The notes under the pieces are model-generated. The model was not told the DNA's origin, made no database searches, and worked only from the letters and a program-made list of their open reading frames with translations. Positions 48,985 through 56,003 of a stretch of DNA of 64,000 bases are shown here, one piece after another (the first letter of the stretch is position 1; every line of letters starts with the position of its first letter). The stretch lies in contig JAJYRM010000001.1 of the NCBI GenBank assembly GCA_021794075.1, positions 42,861-106,860 of the forward strand, in the 5' to 3' direction. The stretch comes from Bacteroidota bacterium (lineage in GTDB: Bacteria; Bacteroidota; Ignavibacteria; Kryptoniales; JAKASW01). The position numbers and the translations under genes were made by a program.

Positions 48985-49235
48985 AAGTTTGGATTTTCTG
49001 GTCGCCAGATATGAAACCCTAAACCCGAAACTCTAAGTTCGAAACAAATCCGAATGAAAAGAACTCAGAATAAAAAACAGGTGGTCGGGACAGTTCGGGC
49101 ATTTCCTCGTCAGCGGAAGGAAGAGATAAAATGTGCAACTATTTCTCTTCCGCTAAATAGTCCCGTGAAGCCGGATGGGAAATTAGAATTTAGGGTTTGT
49201 TTAGAGTTTAGTATTTAGAATTTAGGATTTATCAG
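48985..49235 (+). repeat. Nested palindromic element R3 (sigma/anti-sigma spacer)
   Basis: An extended nested hairpin. Outer degenerate arms are aaaccctaaacccgaaactctaag and gaatttagggtttgtttagagtttag. The middle pair is cgggac (49086-49091)/gtcccg (49160-49165). The inner stem is agcggaag (49112-49119)/cttccgct (49147-49154), with a further seven partly paired bases toward an 11-nt loop. No ORF is inside. It ends aatttaggatttatcag before the TTG of the anti-sigma gene, again with an AGGA at 8-base spacing. It is the largest ORF-less copy in the region. Confidence 0.7.
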
Positions 49236-49523
49236 TTGGTTGATCACAAGAAATATCTGCTGGAGATTTGCGAGAAGGTGGATCAGGATCTGGCTTCTCC
49301 GACCTGTAAGAAATTGCGGGAACACCTTCAGAAGTGTCCTGATTGCGCCGCCTACTATGATTCTCTGAAAAAGACGATTGTCCTGTATCGGGATTACGAT
49401 GTCGAGATGAAAGGATCGCGGGTTACTCAAATCCTCGCGCGGCTGGACCTCGACGAGCCTCTTCAAATCACACTCCCTCCGAAGGGGCACGGCGAGGATC
49501 GCGGCAAGAAGCACCCGCACTGA
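49236..49523 (+). CDS. ZAS-type zinc anti-sigma factor
   Basis: A 95-residue protein with the zinc-associated anti-sigma pattern: C12 upstream, then H30-x3-C34-x2-C37 (EHLQKCPDC), in a short helical domain (ICEKVDQDLASPTCKKLREHL). This is the RsrA-like arrangement, in which oxidation of the cysteines can release zinc and free the sigma factor. The C-terminal half is variable, with a His/Lys-rich end. There is no membrane helix, so it is cytoplasmic. The start is TTG with AGGA in the adjoining repeat. It follows the ECF sigma gene directly apart from the palindrome, and is followed by redox-type genes. Confidence 0.8.
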   Translation: MVDHKKYLLEICEKVDQDLASPTCKKLREHLQKCPDCAAYYDSLKKTIVLYRDYDVEMKGSRVTQILARLDLDEPLQITLPPKGHGEDRGKKHPH

Positions 49524-49595
49524 ATCTTCCTTTCGTAGGCGGCATCTTACATTTCGGAAACTGAATCTTACTGACAAACAAATCCGGAGAATACA

Positions 49596-49796
49596 ATGAA
49601 GAAGAACGTAGGAAGCGCTGACAAATGGATCCGCGTAATCGTCGGACTATTCCTGATTAGCTTGCAGTTCTGGGGCCCGAAGACAGCATGGGGCTGGATC
49701 GGACTAATCCCACTTGCGACGGCTGCTCTCAACTTCTGCCCCATCTGGGCAGCACTCAGAATTTCGACCCGGAAGAAAGAGCCGAACCAGGCATAA
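49596..49796 (+). CDS. DUF2892 (YgaP-type) small membrane protein
   Basis: 66 residues, two membrane helices. The N terminus KKNVGSADKWIRVIVGLFLI and the C-terminal LNFCPIWAALRIST are hallmarks of DUF2892, the membrane part found attached to rhodanese in YgaP or standing alone. The conserved Cys in NFCPIW may take part in persulfide or thiol chemistry. A CCGGAG Shine-Dalgarno sequence precedes the ATG. It lies in the sigma/anti-sigma/disulfide-oxidoreductase cluster, consistent with a thiol or sulfur role. Confidence 0.85.
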   Translation: MKKNVGSADKWIRVIVGLFLISLQFWGPKTAWGWIGLIPLATAALNFCPIWAALRISTRKKEPNQA

Positions 49797-49945
49797 GTCT
49801 GGAAACTTGACCAAATTCGAAATATGAAATTCTAAACTCTAAACAAGCTCTAAGCGCAAAACTCGAAACCCAAAGCTTGGTTTTCCGAATTTTAGATTTC
49901 GGTCATTGTTTAGAGTTTAGTGATTAGAACCTAGAGTTTACGCCA
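49797..49945 (+). repeat. Palindromic element R4 with a perfect 15-bp inverted repeat
   Basis: ctaaactctaaacaa (49832-49846) and ttgtttagagtttag (49906-49920) are exact reverse complements. Flanking A/T-rich words extend the pairing (ttcgaaatatgaaatt / gattagaacctagagttt). The centre contains aaacc-caaagctt-ggttt. No ORF is inside. Same word set as R3. It lies between the DUF2892 gene and the disulfide oxidoreductase gene. Confidence 0.8.
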
Positions 49946-49997
49946 ATTGCTATCCGATCGGATTGCGATTGGTCCCCCAAAAACAGGAGGCGGCGAT

Positions 49998-50663
49998 TTG
50001 TTTCTCGATCAGCAGGCGCAGAATGAAATAAAGACTCGGTTCGCCAACCTTGTGAACCCGGTCAGGGTAATCAACTTCACGCAGTCACTCGAATGCCAGT
50101 ACTGCAAGGAAACCCGCCAGATACTCGAAGAGCTTACAGCACTTTCCGATAAGTTGAAGCTGGAAGTTTACAACTTCATCGGGGACAAGGAAGTGGTGGA
50201 GACGTTCAAAATCGATAAGATCCCCGCGACCGTTATCGCCTCGGAGGATATCGATTACGGAATCAGGTATTACGGCATCCCTTCCGGCTATGAGTTCGCA
50301 TCACTCCTCGAGAGCATCGAAATGGTATCGAGCCAGAAGCATGAACTGGACGACGATGTCGCCGAGAAGATCAAAATGATAAGCGAGCCGGTGCACATAC
50401 AGGTGTTCGTCACTCCGACCTGCCCGTACTGTCCCCGCGCAGTCTACACCGGACACCAGTTCGCGTTTCTCAACCGGAACATCAAGGCGGACATGGTGGA
50501 GGCGACGGAGTTTCCTCACCTCGCGATGAAGTACAACGTCCGCGGAGTGCCGAGGGTCGTGATAAATGAGACGCACCACTTCGAGGGAGCACTGCCTGAG
50601 GATGCGTTTGCGGAGGAAATTATCGCGGCGTTGGCGGAGACTCGGGACAAGCCCGCAAACTGA
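49998..50663 (+). CDS. Glutaredoxin-like protein disulfide oxidoreductase (PDO type)
   Basis: 221 residues with two thioredoxin folds, as in archaeal/thermophile PDO and the N-terminal domain of AhpF. Each fold has its own CxxC: CQYC in the first (about 39-42) and CPYC in the second (about 140-143), with cis-Pro motifs IPATV and VPRVV. It should reduce or isomerise protein disulfides in the cytoplasm. The track starts it at 49947 in repeat-derived sequence. The TTG at 49998, 7 bases after a perfect AGGAGG, gives the family N terminus (M)FLDQQAQNEIKTRF. It is the last gene of the sigma/ZAS cluster, and its stop abuts the convergent DUF3857 gene. Confidence 0.88.
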   Translation: MFLDQQAQNEIKTRFANLVNPVRVINFTQSLECQYCKETRQILEELTALSDKLKLEVYNFIGDKEVVETFKIDKIPATVIASEDIDYGIRYYGIPSGYEFASLLESIEMVSSQKHELDDDVAEKIKMISEPVHIQVFVTPTCPYCPRAVYTGHQFAFLNRNIKADMVEATEFPHLAMKYNVRGVPRVVINETHHFEGALPEDAFAEEIIAALAETRDKPAN

Positions 50664-50664
50664 T

Positions 50665-52710
50665 TCACGGGCCGGAACGGTGAACTATCCGGACCTGCAT
50701 GCTTCGCTCCTTCGTCAAAAAGATACCTTCCGCAGACAATCGCCGCATCGACTTAACGAAGCCTTTCATCTGGCCGAAATATTTAGCGGCAATAACCTTG
50801 TGCACTATACTGAAGGACCTGCTCAACGTGAGAGGACCGCTCCCGTTTTCGAGGCAGCTCTCTGAATAGTAAAGCCCGTTCATAAGAAGCGTCGTATCGA
50901 CCGGTGCGGTCTCCACCGAGTATTCATGATAAGGGAAATCCACCTCGATAGTCTTCTGAACGGCCAGATGGTAATTGAACTCGACGGGATACCTGCGCTT
51001 GCTGGCGGAAAGCCAGCCCCATCCGAGAACCGGCTTCATCGGGTCGGGGTCGATTGAGATCGAGTCTCCGCTTGTCTCAATGGTATGAGGGACTTTCAGT
51101 TTAAATTTGAGAACCAATGGAACCGCAATGGAATCCAGATTGCTCGACGAAAGGAACGTCACTTCATCATTGCGATAATTGGGGGCGAGGAGCGATTTGC
51201 AGAAGGCAACCTGATCGTCATAGGTCATACCGCTTAGACGGGGACGCAGGCTTAAGGCCTGCTGGCCCATGAATCTCAACGTTACATCGTAATCGACCGC
51301 GTTTCCTCCACCGATCGAGACCCTTATATCCTGCTCTTCCAGGTTTGTCGTATACCCATCATTGCGAATCGGTTCGAGCAACGAGGGACCTTTGCCGTTG
51401 AGCACCAGCGCATAAGCGCCCTGATCTTCATAAGGCACTTCGCCCACCGGACAATATTTTACGGTGGGATCCAGCCAGTAGTCGCTTCCATTGCGGCATT
51501 TCACACGAACAACCATGCGATTGAATTCCCAGCATGGGAAAAAGAGGGCCAGTCCGCCCTTGTCCCTGGTACGGACCAGGGCCGGCTTTGCATCGATCTT
51601 CAGACATTTCAGCATGCTCACGAGTAGCATGGCCTTGTCCTTGCAATCTCCGTACCCCCTTTCAAGCACCTTCTGCGGCTTAACAGGCCTGAACTCTCTC
51701 CGGCCCCGTTCTGCCGCAACATAACGAAGCGATTGAACGAATGAGTAGACCGCTTGCAACGAGTCGATCTCCGTCCGGCAGCTTTTAGTGATCGCCCGCG
51801 CCTTTCTGCGGACAGCAACGGTGATGACGCGCTGTGGTTTGAAATAGTTCCCGTAATACCATCTGGCTATGGAGCCCCATGTTGTCCAATCTCTTAGAGT
51901 GAACCTGGCATACTTGATGTAATCGCTATGCGGCGGCATCATCGGTTCGGCCCCGAACGCAGGGATATTTTTCCTTTCCCACTGCATCGTTGCGGTTCCT
52001 CGTATTACCTTTGTGTGGATTGCGAGCATATCCTCACGGACTTCGGATTCGAATTGCGGTTCGCCGAGAGTGCAGTTGAAGCCTTGATATTTCCAGTTTA
52101 TTCCGTATCCACCGTTCCTGGCGGGAATAACAAGCATAATCGGGGCTGTAAGTCTGTATGTGTTTTCAAGAATCGGGATCTCTCTTTGGATCGCCCATAA
52201 ACCCTGCGTGACGACATACATGGAACGGATACGGTAATCGTATCCGACGATGCAATTCCTCTCGACCCCTTTGAATGTGAACTTCACTATTTCCTTATCG
52301 GAACTGAAACAGTCGCCTTCGTCATGACTGGGGATAGTTTTGAAGTCATCGGACTTCAGGGCTATAACCGATCCATTGGGTTCGATAGTCCAGGCCGAAA
52401 CCGACTCGAGTGTCTCGCCGCGATGAATCGTAAATTCAACCGAAGAGTAGTCGGCTACGTTCTTGAAGAGCTTTACGATCGTTGTGTCCATCCAGTCGGT
52501 GTCCAGGTAACCGAAATCGTCGGCAAAGACTTTCACATCGTGGACTTCCTTCAGCACAACCGCATCGTCATGGGGATATGCTCTCTGAGTAGGGAAGCTT
52601 CGGTTCCCCGAATTGATCTTCAGGTTGTCGAGACTTGCGAAGGAGCTGGAAGAGCAGGATCCGAGCAGAAGCGAGGGAATCAAGCCAAGTATTACCGCCA
52701 ATGTCTTCAT
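50665..52710 (-). CDS. DUF3857/transglutaminase-like lipoprotein
   Basis: 681 residues. A lipoprotein signal peptide with lipobox LGSC precedes a DUF3857 beta-rich domain (about 50-260), then a transglutaminase-core domain with the Cys motif YGDCKDKAMLL and the Asp segment YWLDPT. The usual FNH motif that supplies the catalytic His reads FNRMVV, so the Cys-His-Asp triad looks incomplete and the domain may be non-catalytic. A C-terminal beta-sandwich-like region follows. Such proteins are common, poorly understood envelope proteins in the Bacteroidota. It ends one base from the convergent PDO gene. Confidence 0.82.
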   Translation of the reverse strand: MKTLAVILGLIPSLLLGSCSSSSFASLDNLKINSGNRSFPTQRAYPHDDAVVLKEVHDVKVFADDFGYLDTDWMDTTIVKLFKNVADYSSVEFTIHRGETLESVSAWTIEPNGSVIALKSDDFKTIPSHDEGDCFSSDKEIVKFTFKGVERNCIVGYDYRIRSMYVVTQGLWAIQREIPILENTYRLTAPIMLVIPARNGGYGINWKYQGFNCTLGEPQFESEVREDMLAIHTKVIRGTATMQWERKNIPAFGAEPMMPPHSDYIKYARFTLRDWTTWGSIARWYYGNYFKPQRVITVAVRRKARAITKSCRTEIDSLQAVYSFVQSLRYVAAERGRREFRPVKPQKVLERGYGDCKDKAMLLVSMLKCLKIDAKPALVRTRDKGGLALFFPCWEFNRMVVRVKCRNGSDYWLDPTVKYCPVGEVPYEDQGAYALVLNGKGPSLLEPIRNDGYTTNLEEQDIRVSIGGGNAVDYDVTLRFMGQQALSLRPRLSGMTYDDQVAFCKSLLAPNYRNDEVTFLSSSNLDSIAVPLVLKFKLKVPHTIETSGDSISIDPDPMKPVLGWGWLSASKRRYPVEFNYHLAVQKTIEVDFPYHEYSVETAPVDTTLLMNGLYYSESCLENGSGPLTLSRSFSIVHKVIAAKYFGQMKGFVKSMRRLSAEGIFLTKERSMQVRIVHRSGP

Positions 52711-53110
52711 CGTCTAGATCTTACCTTTCGAGGTCTTTGCGGGGCAGTGGAATCAGGATCCATCCGCAACTTAGTACGCGTTCGAGGCGCACCGAATCGG
52801 TCTTTCCGGATCAAAATATCAGAAACAATTCCCCGTTTCAAGCTCGCTTCTACATTTCGCTGAAACTTCCGCTTAAGGAAATGGATTCCTACCGGACGGT
52901 AATTGCCTTGTATCCTCGCCGCTCCCGGCGTGACACGGGACGTGACAAACGAGACTCGCCATTTGGAGGGCGTACCTCCGGAAAATACGTATGCATATGG
53001 GAGGTCAGAGCCACTGATCGGGAGCCGGGTAACCTGATAAGCTGAGGTTGTAGACAGGAAACGTCACGCTTAACATATTCTTTGATCGTGTCTGTCACCT
53101 GGCCTGCAAC
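52711..53110. other. 400-base intergenic region with several small hairpins
   Basis: No supportable gene. The 52900-53100 part is rich in short self-complementary segments: ggagg-gcgta-cctcc (52965-52979), aacct-gataagctg-aggtt (53031-53049), cgccgctcccggcg and a purine-rich tatgggaggtcagagcc. It reads like structured RNA or a remnant of a mobile element rather than plain spacer. I could not match it to a named RNA family. The nearby minus-strand frame 52889..53098 has no homology that I recognise. Confidence 0.4.
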
Positions 53111-54043
53111 TCATTGCCCTGTCTCTGGCAGGATGGGAGCGGAAGTCTCCAGCACCTTCCTCAACGAAGAGATGCAATCCGACACGATGTTCAGAATCAT
53201 CTTTCCTCGCTTGATCATGGGGTTCCGGCTCTCCCATAGGACATCAGGGCCGGGATAACCTACTGCATTTGCTGGATCCGTCTCCTGCTGTCCACCGTGC
53301 AATACTATGGAGAGATTCAGAAGCGCGTAACCTGAAAAGTATAGATATGGAAAGGACGAAGATCCTCTCAACATCGCTTCGGCAGCTGGCCCCGAGGCCA
53401 GGAGCTTTTCAAATGTCCGTGTCAATTCCTCGATGGGTTTCCTGGACGATTTCCCGCAGCCTTCCAACATATCGTGCAAACACCACAGGAGTCCTTCAGC
53501 GAAAACTCTTTGCTTCAAAGCCGGGTTCTTCAGCTTCGACGGCACGAAGTTCCGGATGTCCTTGACGAGAGTATCAAGAGTCTTGAGGTCAAGTTTCCGG
53601 ATGCTGTACTTATGAAACAGCGGATGCCTGAAACTAAGCCTGTTGAGGACGGGATCGAATCGCGGCCGGGACGATTGCTGGTAGGCCAGGTTGCCAGTAT
53701 CTGATCTGTCCAGCTTAACGAGCTCCGGAAGAGACGCAAGGACGGGTGAAAGCGTGCCGAAATGCTGAGGGAATTGAAGAAAGATCCCGCGTCCCTTTCG
53801 CATGCAGGCATGGCACTTGAAATCTCCAGATAGAAGCGCATAGCCTTCCGCTGCCCTGTCTATCGTCTCCCGCATGTGAAACACCGCTTGTTTGTAGAAC
53901 CGCTCCCCCAAAAGAAGACGCGAAACCTGGAGACTCTCGGATGCTTCCCGCAAAAGCATTCGGGCCGTCGCATCCGCATCGCACACACTTGACCTCCCTC
54001 TTTCCTGAGAACAGACGCGACCACCGTCGTTGTGATTTGACAT
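53111..54043 (-). CDS. Uncharacterised protein with HEPN-like N-terminal region
   Basis: A 310-residue protein that I do not recognise. Residues about 25-70 (ARMLLREASESLQVSRLLLGERFYKQAVFHMRETIDRAAEGYAL) have the helix-turn-helix spacing and the aromatic/Glu pattern of HEPN domains, though not a clear R-x4-6-H RNase motif. A CHACMRKG segment follows. The rest is largely helical, with a moderately hydrophobic YLYFSGYALLNLSIVLHG near the C terminus. The track begins with TTG at 54133. I chose the ATG at 54043 because GAGG lies 8 bases before it. No operon partner is evident. Confidence 0.55.
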   Translation of the reverse strand: MSNHNDGGRVCSQERGRSSVCDADATARMLLREASESLQVSRLLLGERFYKQAVFHMRETIDRAAEGYALLSGDFKCHACMRKGRGIFLQFPQHFGTLSPVLASLPELVKLDRSDTGNLAYQQSSRPRFDPVLNRLSFRHPLFHKYSIRKLDLKTLDTLVKDIRNFVPSKLKNPALKQRVFAEGLLWCLHDMLEGCGKSSRKPIEELTRTFEKLLASGPAAEAMLRGSSSFPYLYFSGYALLNLSIVLHGGQQETDPANAVGYPGPDVLWESRNPMIKRGKMILNIVSDCISSLRKVLETSAPILPETGQ

Positions 54044-54213
54044 GCCCATTCCCTCACTGACTTCTGTTAATCCTAACCCGGACAAGGCCGAGCCCTTCGG
54101 CCATAATTTCGCCTTTTTCTTGAGACCAAACAAACTGATGGGCGCTTTACAACATGGATCTCCTCCGACTCATCCCTCAGTGCCTCACCATACACTTCGC
54201 TCCATGCCCGCTC

Positions 54214-54636
54214 TTATTCCCCGCACACGGTCACTATCACTTCTCTCTGTCTCGGCTTGATGTCGTTCTCGATCAGGAATATCTGCTGCCAGGTACCGAC
54301 CGCGAGCTTCCCTTCTCTTACCGGCAGCGTTATCGAAGGTCCCATCAGCGTCGCCTGAAGGTGCGAGTGCCCGTTGCCGTCGTGCCAGGTTTGCTCGTGA
54401 CCATACCCCCTGCTCGGAGGCATAAGTCTGTCCAGTAACTCAGGAAGGTCGCGCTTGAGACCCGGCTCGAACTCAATCGTGCTTATCGATGCCGTGCTCC
54501 CGACAACCGAGACGTTGACAATGCCGGCGGCGACGCCGGACTCTTTGACGACAGCCTGGACTTTATCGGTGAGATCGTGCATCTCGCCGTGAGTGCTTGT
54601 CGAGTTCCTGATTGAGTGTTGGAATATAATTCTCAA
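54214..54636 (-). CDS. yjbQ: YjbQ/UPF0047 family protein
   Basis: 140 residues of the UPF0047/YjbQ family, linked to a secondary thiamine-phosphate synthase activity in E. coli. Recognisable pieces are TDKVQAVVKESGVAAGIVNVSVVGSTASI, YGHEQTWHDGNGHSHLQATLMGPS (the conserved His cluster) and VGTWQQIFLIENDIKPRQREVIVTVCG at the end. The start is a TTG with weak Shine-Dalgarno context and no closer ATG at the family N terminus. It lies 48 bases after rfbC on the same strand, possibly co-transcribed. Confidence 0.85.
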   Translation of the reverse strand: MRIIFQHSIRNSTSTHGEMHDLTDKVQAVVKESGVAAGIVNVSVVGSTASISTIEFEPGLKRDLPELLDRLMPPSRGYGHEQTWHDGNGHSHLQATLMGPSITLPVREGKLAVGTWQQIFLIENDIKPRQREVIVTVCGE

Positions 54637-54684
54637 TGTCCGGCTTAAGATTCCAGTTCCAGGATCCGTTGACGAGAAAAATCC

Positions 54685-55236
54685 TCAGAAATATTCTTCT
54701 TCCTCATCGAATTTCGGAAGCGCTTTGTCCTTGCTGGAGAGGATGGGATTAGACACCTTCCAGTCGATGCCTAACTTCGGATCGCTGTACACGATTCCGC
54801 GTTCGTCCTCACGCGAATAGAGCTCGTCAACTTTGTAAAGCACTTCGGCCTCCTCGGACAGCGTCGAGAAGCCGTGCGCGAAACCCTTCGGTATATAAAG
54901 CATCTTCTTGTTTTGCTCCGATAGGACAATGCCGTACCACTTTCCGAACGTGTCGGACTTCGGCCTAAGGTCGACCGCGACATCGAACACCTCTCCGCGG
55001 ATACACCTCACGAGCTTCGACTGCTCGTGCGGGTCCTTTTGAAAATGAAGGCCGCGGATGACTCCCTTCGTCGACCGCGAGTGGTTGTCCTGAACGAACT
55101 CTTCCTTTATACCGGCTTTCTCAAACTCGTCGCCGCGATAAGATTCCATGAAGAAGCCACGCTCGTCTGTAAAAACGTACGGCGTCACAACTATCAGCCC
55201 TTCGGGGCTTTCGATCCTGGTAAATGTGAAGGTCAT
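54685..55236 (-). CDS. rfbC: dTDP-4-dehydrorhamnose 3,5-epimerase
   Basis: A 183-residue RmlC/RfbC cupin. The catalytic His lies in VIRGLHFQ; DVAVDLR, YIPKGFAHGFSTLSEEAEVLYK and the closing PIDW-like GIDWKV are family signatures. It makes dTDP-4-keto-L-rhamnose for surface polysaccharide. The other rml genes are not in the window. An acidic DEEEEYF tail is present. AGGAG precedes the ATG. It is the third gene of the minus-strand run valS-yajQ-rfbC-yjbQ. Confidence 0.95.
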   Translation of the reverse strand: MTFTFTRIESPEGLIVVTPYVFTDERGFFMESYRGDEFEKAGIKEEFVQDNHSRSTKGVIRGLHFQKDPHEQSKLVRCIRGEVFDVAVDLRPKSDTFGKWYGIVLSEQNKKMLYIPKGFAHGFSTLSEEAEVLYKVDELYSREDERGIVYSDPKLGIDWKVSNPILSSKDKALPKFDEEEEYF

Positions 55237-55357
55237 GATCTCCTAAAATTTTGGATTTCGAATTGCGGATTGGGATAATTAGAAAGAGTAAGGCGATTTC
55301 AGACCGCACTTGGAACAGATCAATTCGCAATCCGAAACCCGCAATTAGCAATACTCT
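55237..55357 (-). repeat. Palindromic element R5 (yajQ-rfbC spacer)
   Basis: On the minus strand, AATTGCGGGTTTCGGATTGCGAATTG at the yajQ end and CCCAATCCGCAATTCGAAATCC at the rfbC end form imperfect inverted arms. The word set (ttgcggattg) differs from the other copies, but the organisation is the same: degenerate arms filling a spacer between co-directional genes. A related gcgcattgcgcattgcg piece sits just upstream of ybaK. Confidence 0.6.
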
Positions 55358-55849
55358 TTAGTCTTTCATGTTTACAAATTGCAGCGGTATGCCGACGTTC
55401 TGCGTCCGCAGCATCTTGATCACTTCCTGCAGGTCGTCGATCTTCTTGCCGGTGACGCGAACCTGCTCGTCCTGTATGGCAGCCTGAACTTTCAGCTTCT
55501 GATCCTTTATAAGCTTAACGATCTTCTTCGCGGTCTCGGTGTCGATACCTTCTTTTATCTCGATCTCGCGCTTGACGTGTCCCTGCGAAGTCGGCTCGAC
55601 ACCCTTCGCCTTGAGAACCTTCGGATCGACTTTGCGCTTGATCATGTGAGTCATGAGCATGTCCATTACCGCGTCCATTCTCATCTCATGCTCCGCGACT
55701 ACGTGAATCTTCTTCTCCTTCTTGTCGAGCGTCACCTCTGCCGGAGAGCCGCGGAAATCGTATCGTGTGGCTATCTCTTTTTTGGTATTATTGATCGCAT
55801 TATCGACTTCCTGCAAGTCAACTTGATTTACTACATCGAATGATGGCAC
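55358..55849 (-). CDS. yajQ: YajQ-family nucleotide-binding protein
   Basis: 163 residues, exactly the family length. It starts (M)[38 protein letters not shown] and ends [17 protein letters not shown]. The two ferredoxin-like halves are visible. Family members bind nucleotides, tRNA or, in Xanthomonas, cyclic di-GMP. The track begins 14 codons earlier in repeat sequence. The GTG at 55849, preceded by AAAGGAGG, is the clear start. Confidence 0.93.
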   Translation of the reverse strand: MPSFDVVNQVDLQEVDNAINNTKKEIATRYDFRGSPAEVTLDKKEKKIHVVAEHEMRMDAVMDMLMTHMIKRKVDPKVLKAKGVEPTSQGHVKREIEIKEGIDTETAKKIVKLIKDQKLKVQAAIQDEQVRVTGKKIDDLQEVIKMLRTQNVGIPLQFVNMKD

Positions 55850-56003
55850 AATTCCTCCTTTCAGTCGGAAATTCCAAACTTCAATCCTCAAGCTCCAAAC
55901 AGTGCTTAAGCTTCAACGAATAAATAAAAACACCTGTCCAATTTGTATCAATTCATTTTGTCAGTTCTTGTTTGGAACTTGGCAGTTGGTATTTTGAGCT
56001 TTT
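55850..56003 (-). repeat. Palindromic element R6 (valS-yajQ spacer)
   Basis: On the minus strand the left arm begins right after the valS stop (TGAAAAAGCTCAAAATACC) and continues GCCAAGTTCCAAACAAGAAC. The right arm reads CACTGTTTGGAGCTTGAGG then AAGTTTGGAATTTCC. The left arm closely matches R1, including its position immediately after a TGAAAAA stop context. No ORF is inside. The yajQ Shine-Dalgarno sequence follows just beyond the right arm. Confidence 0.75.

Noticed and set aside
52981-53080. Possible cobalamin riboswitch (GCCACTG, GGGAG)
   Set aside because: No B12 box in the correct arrangement and no plus-strand gene downstream; chance resemblance is more likely.
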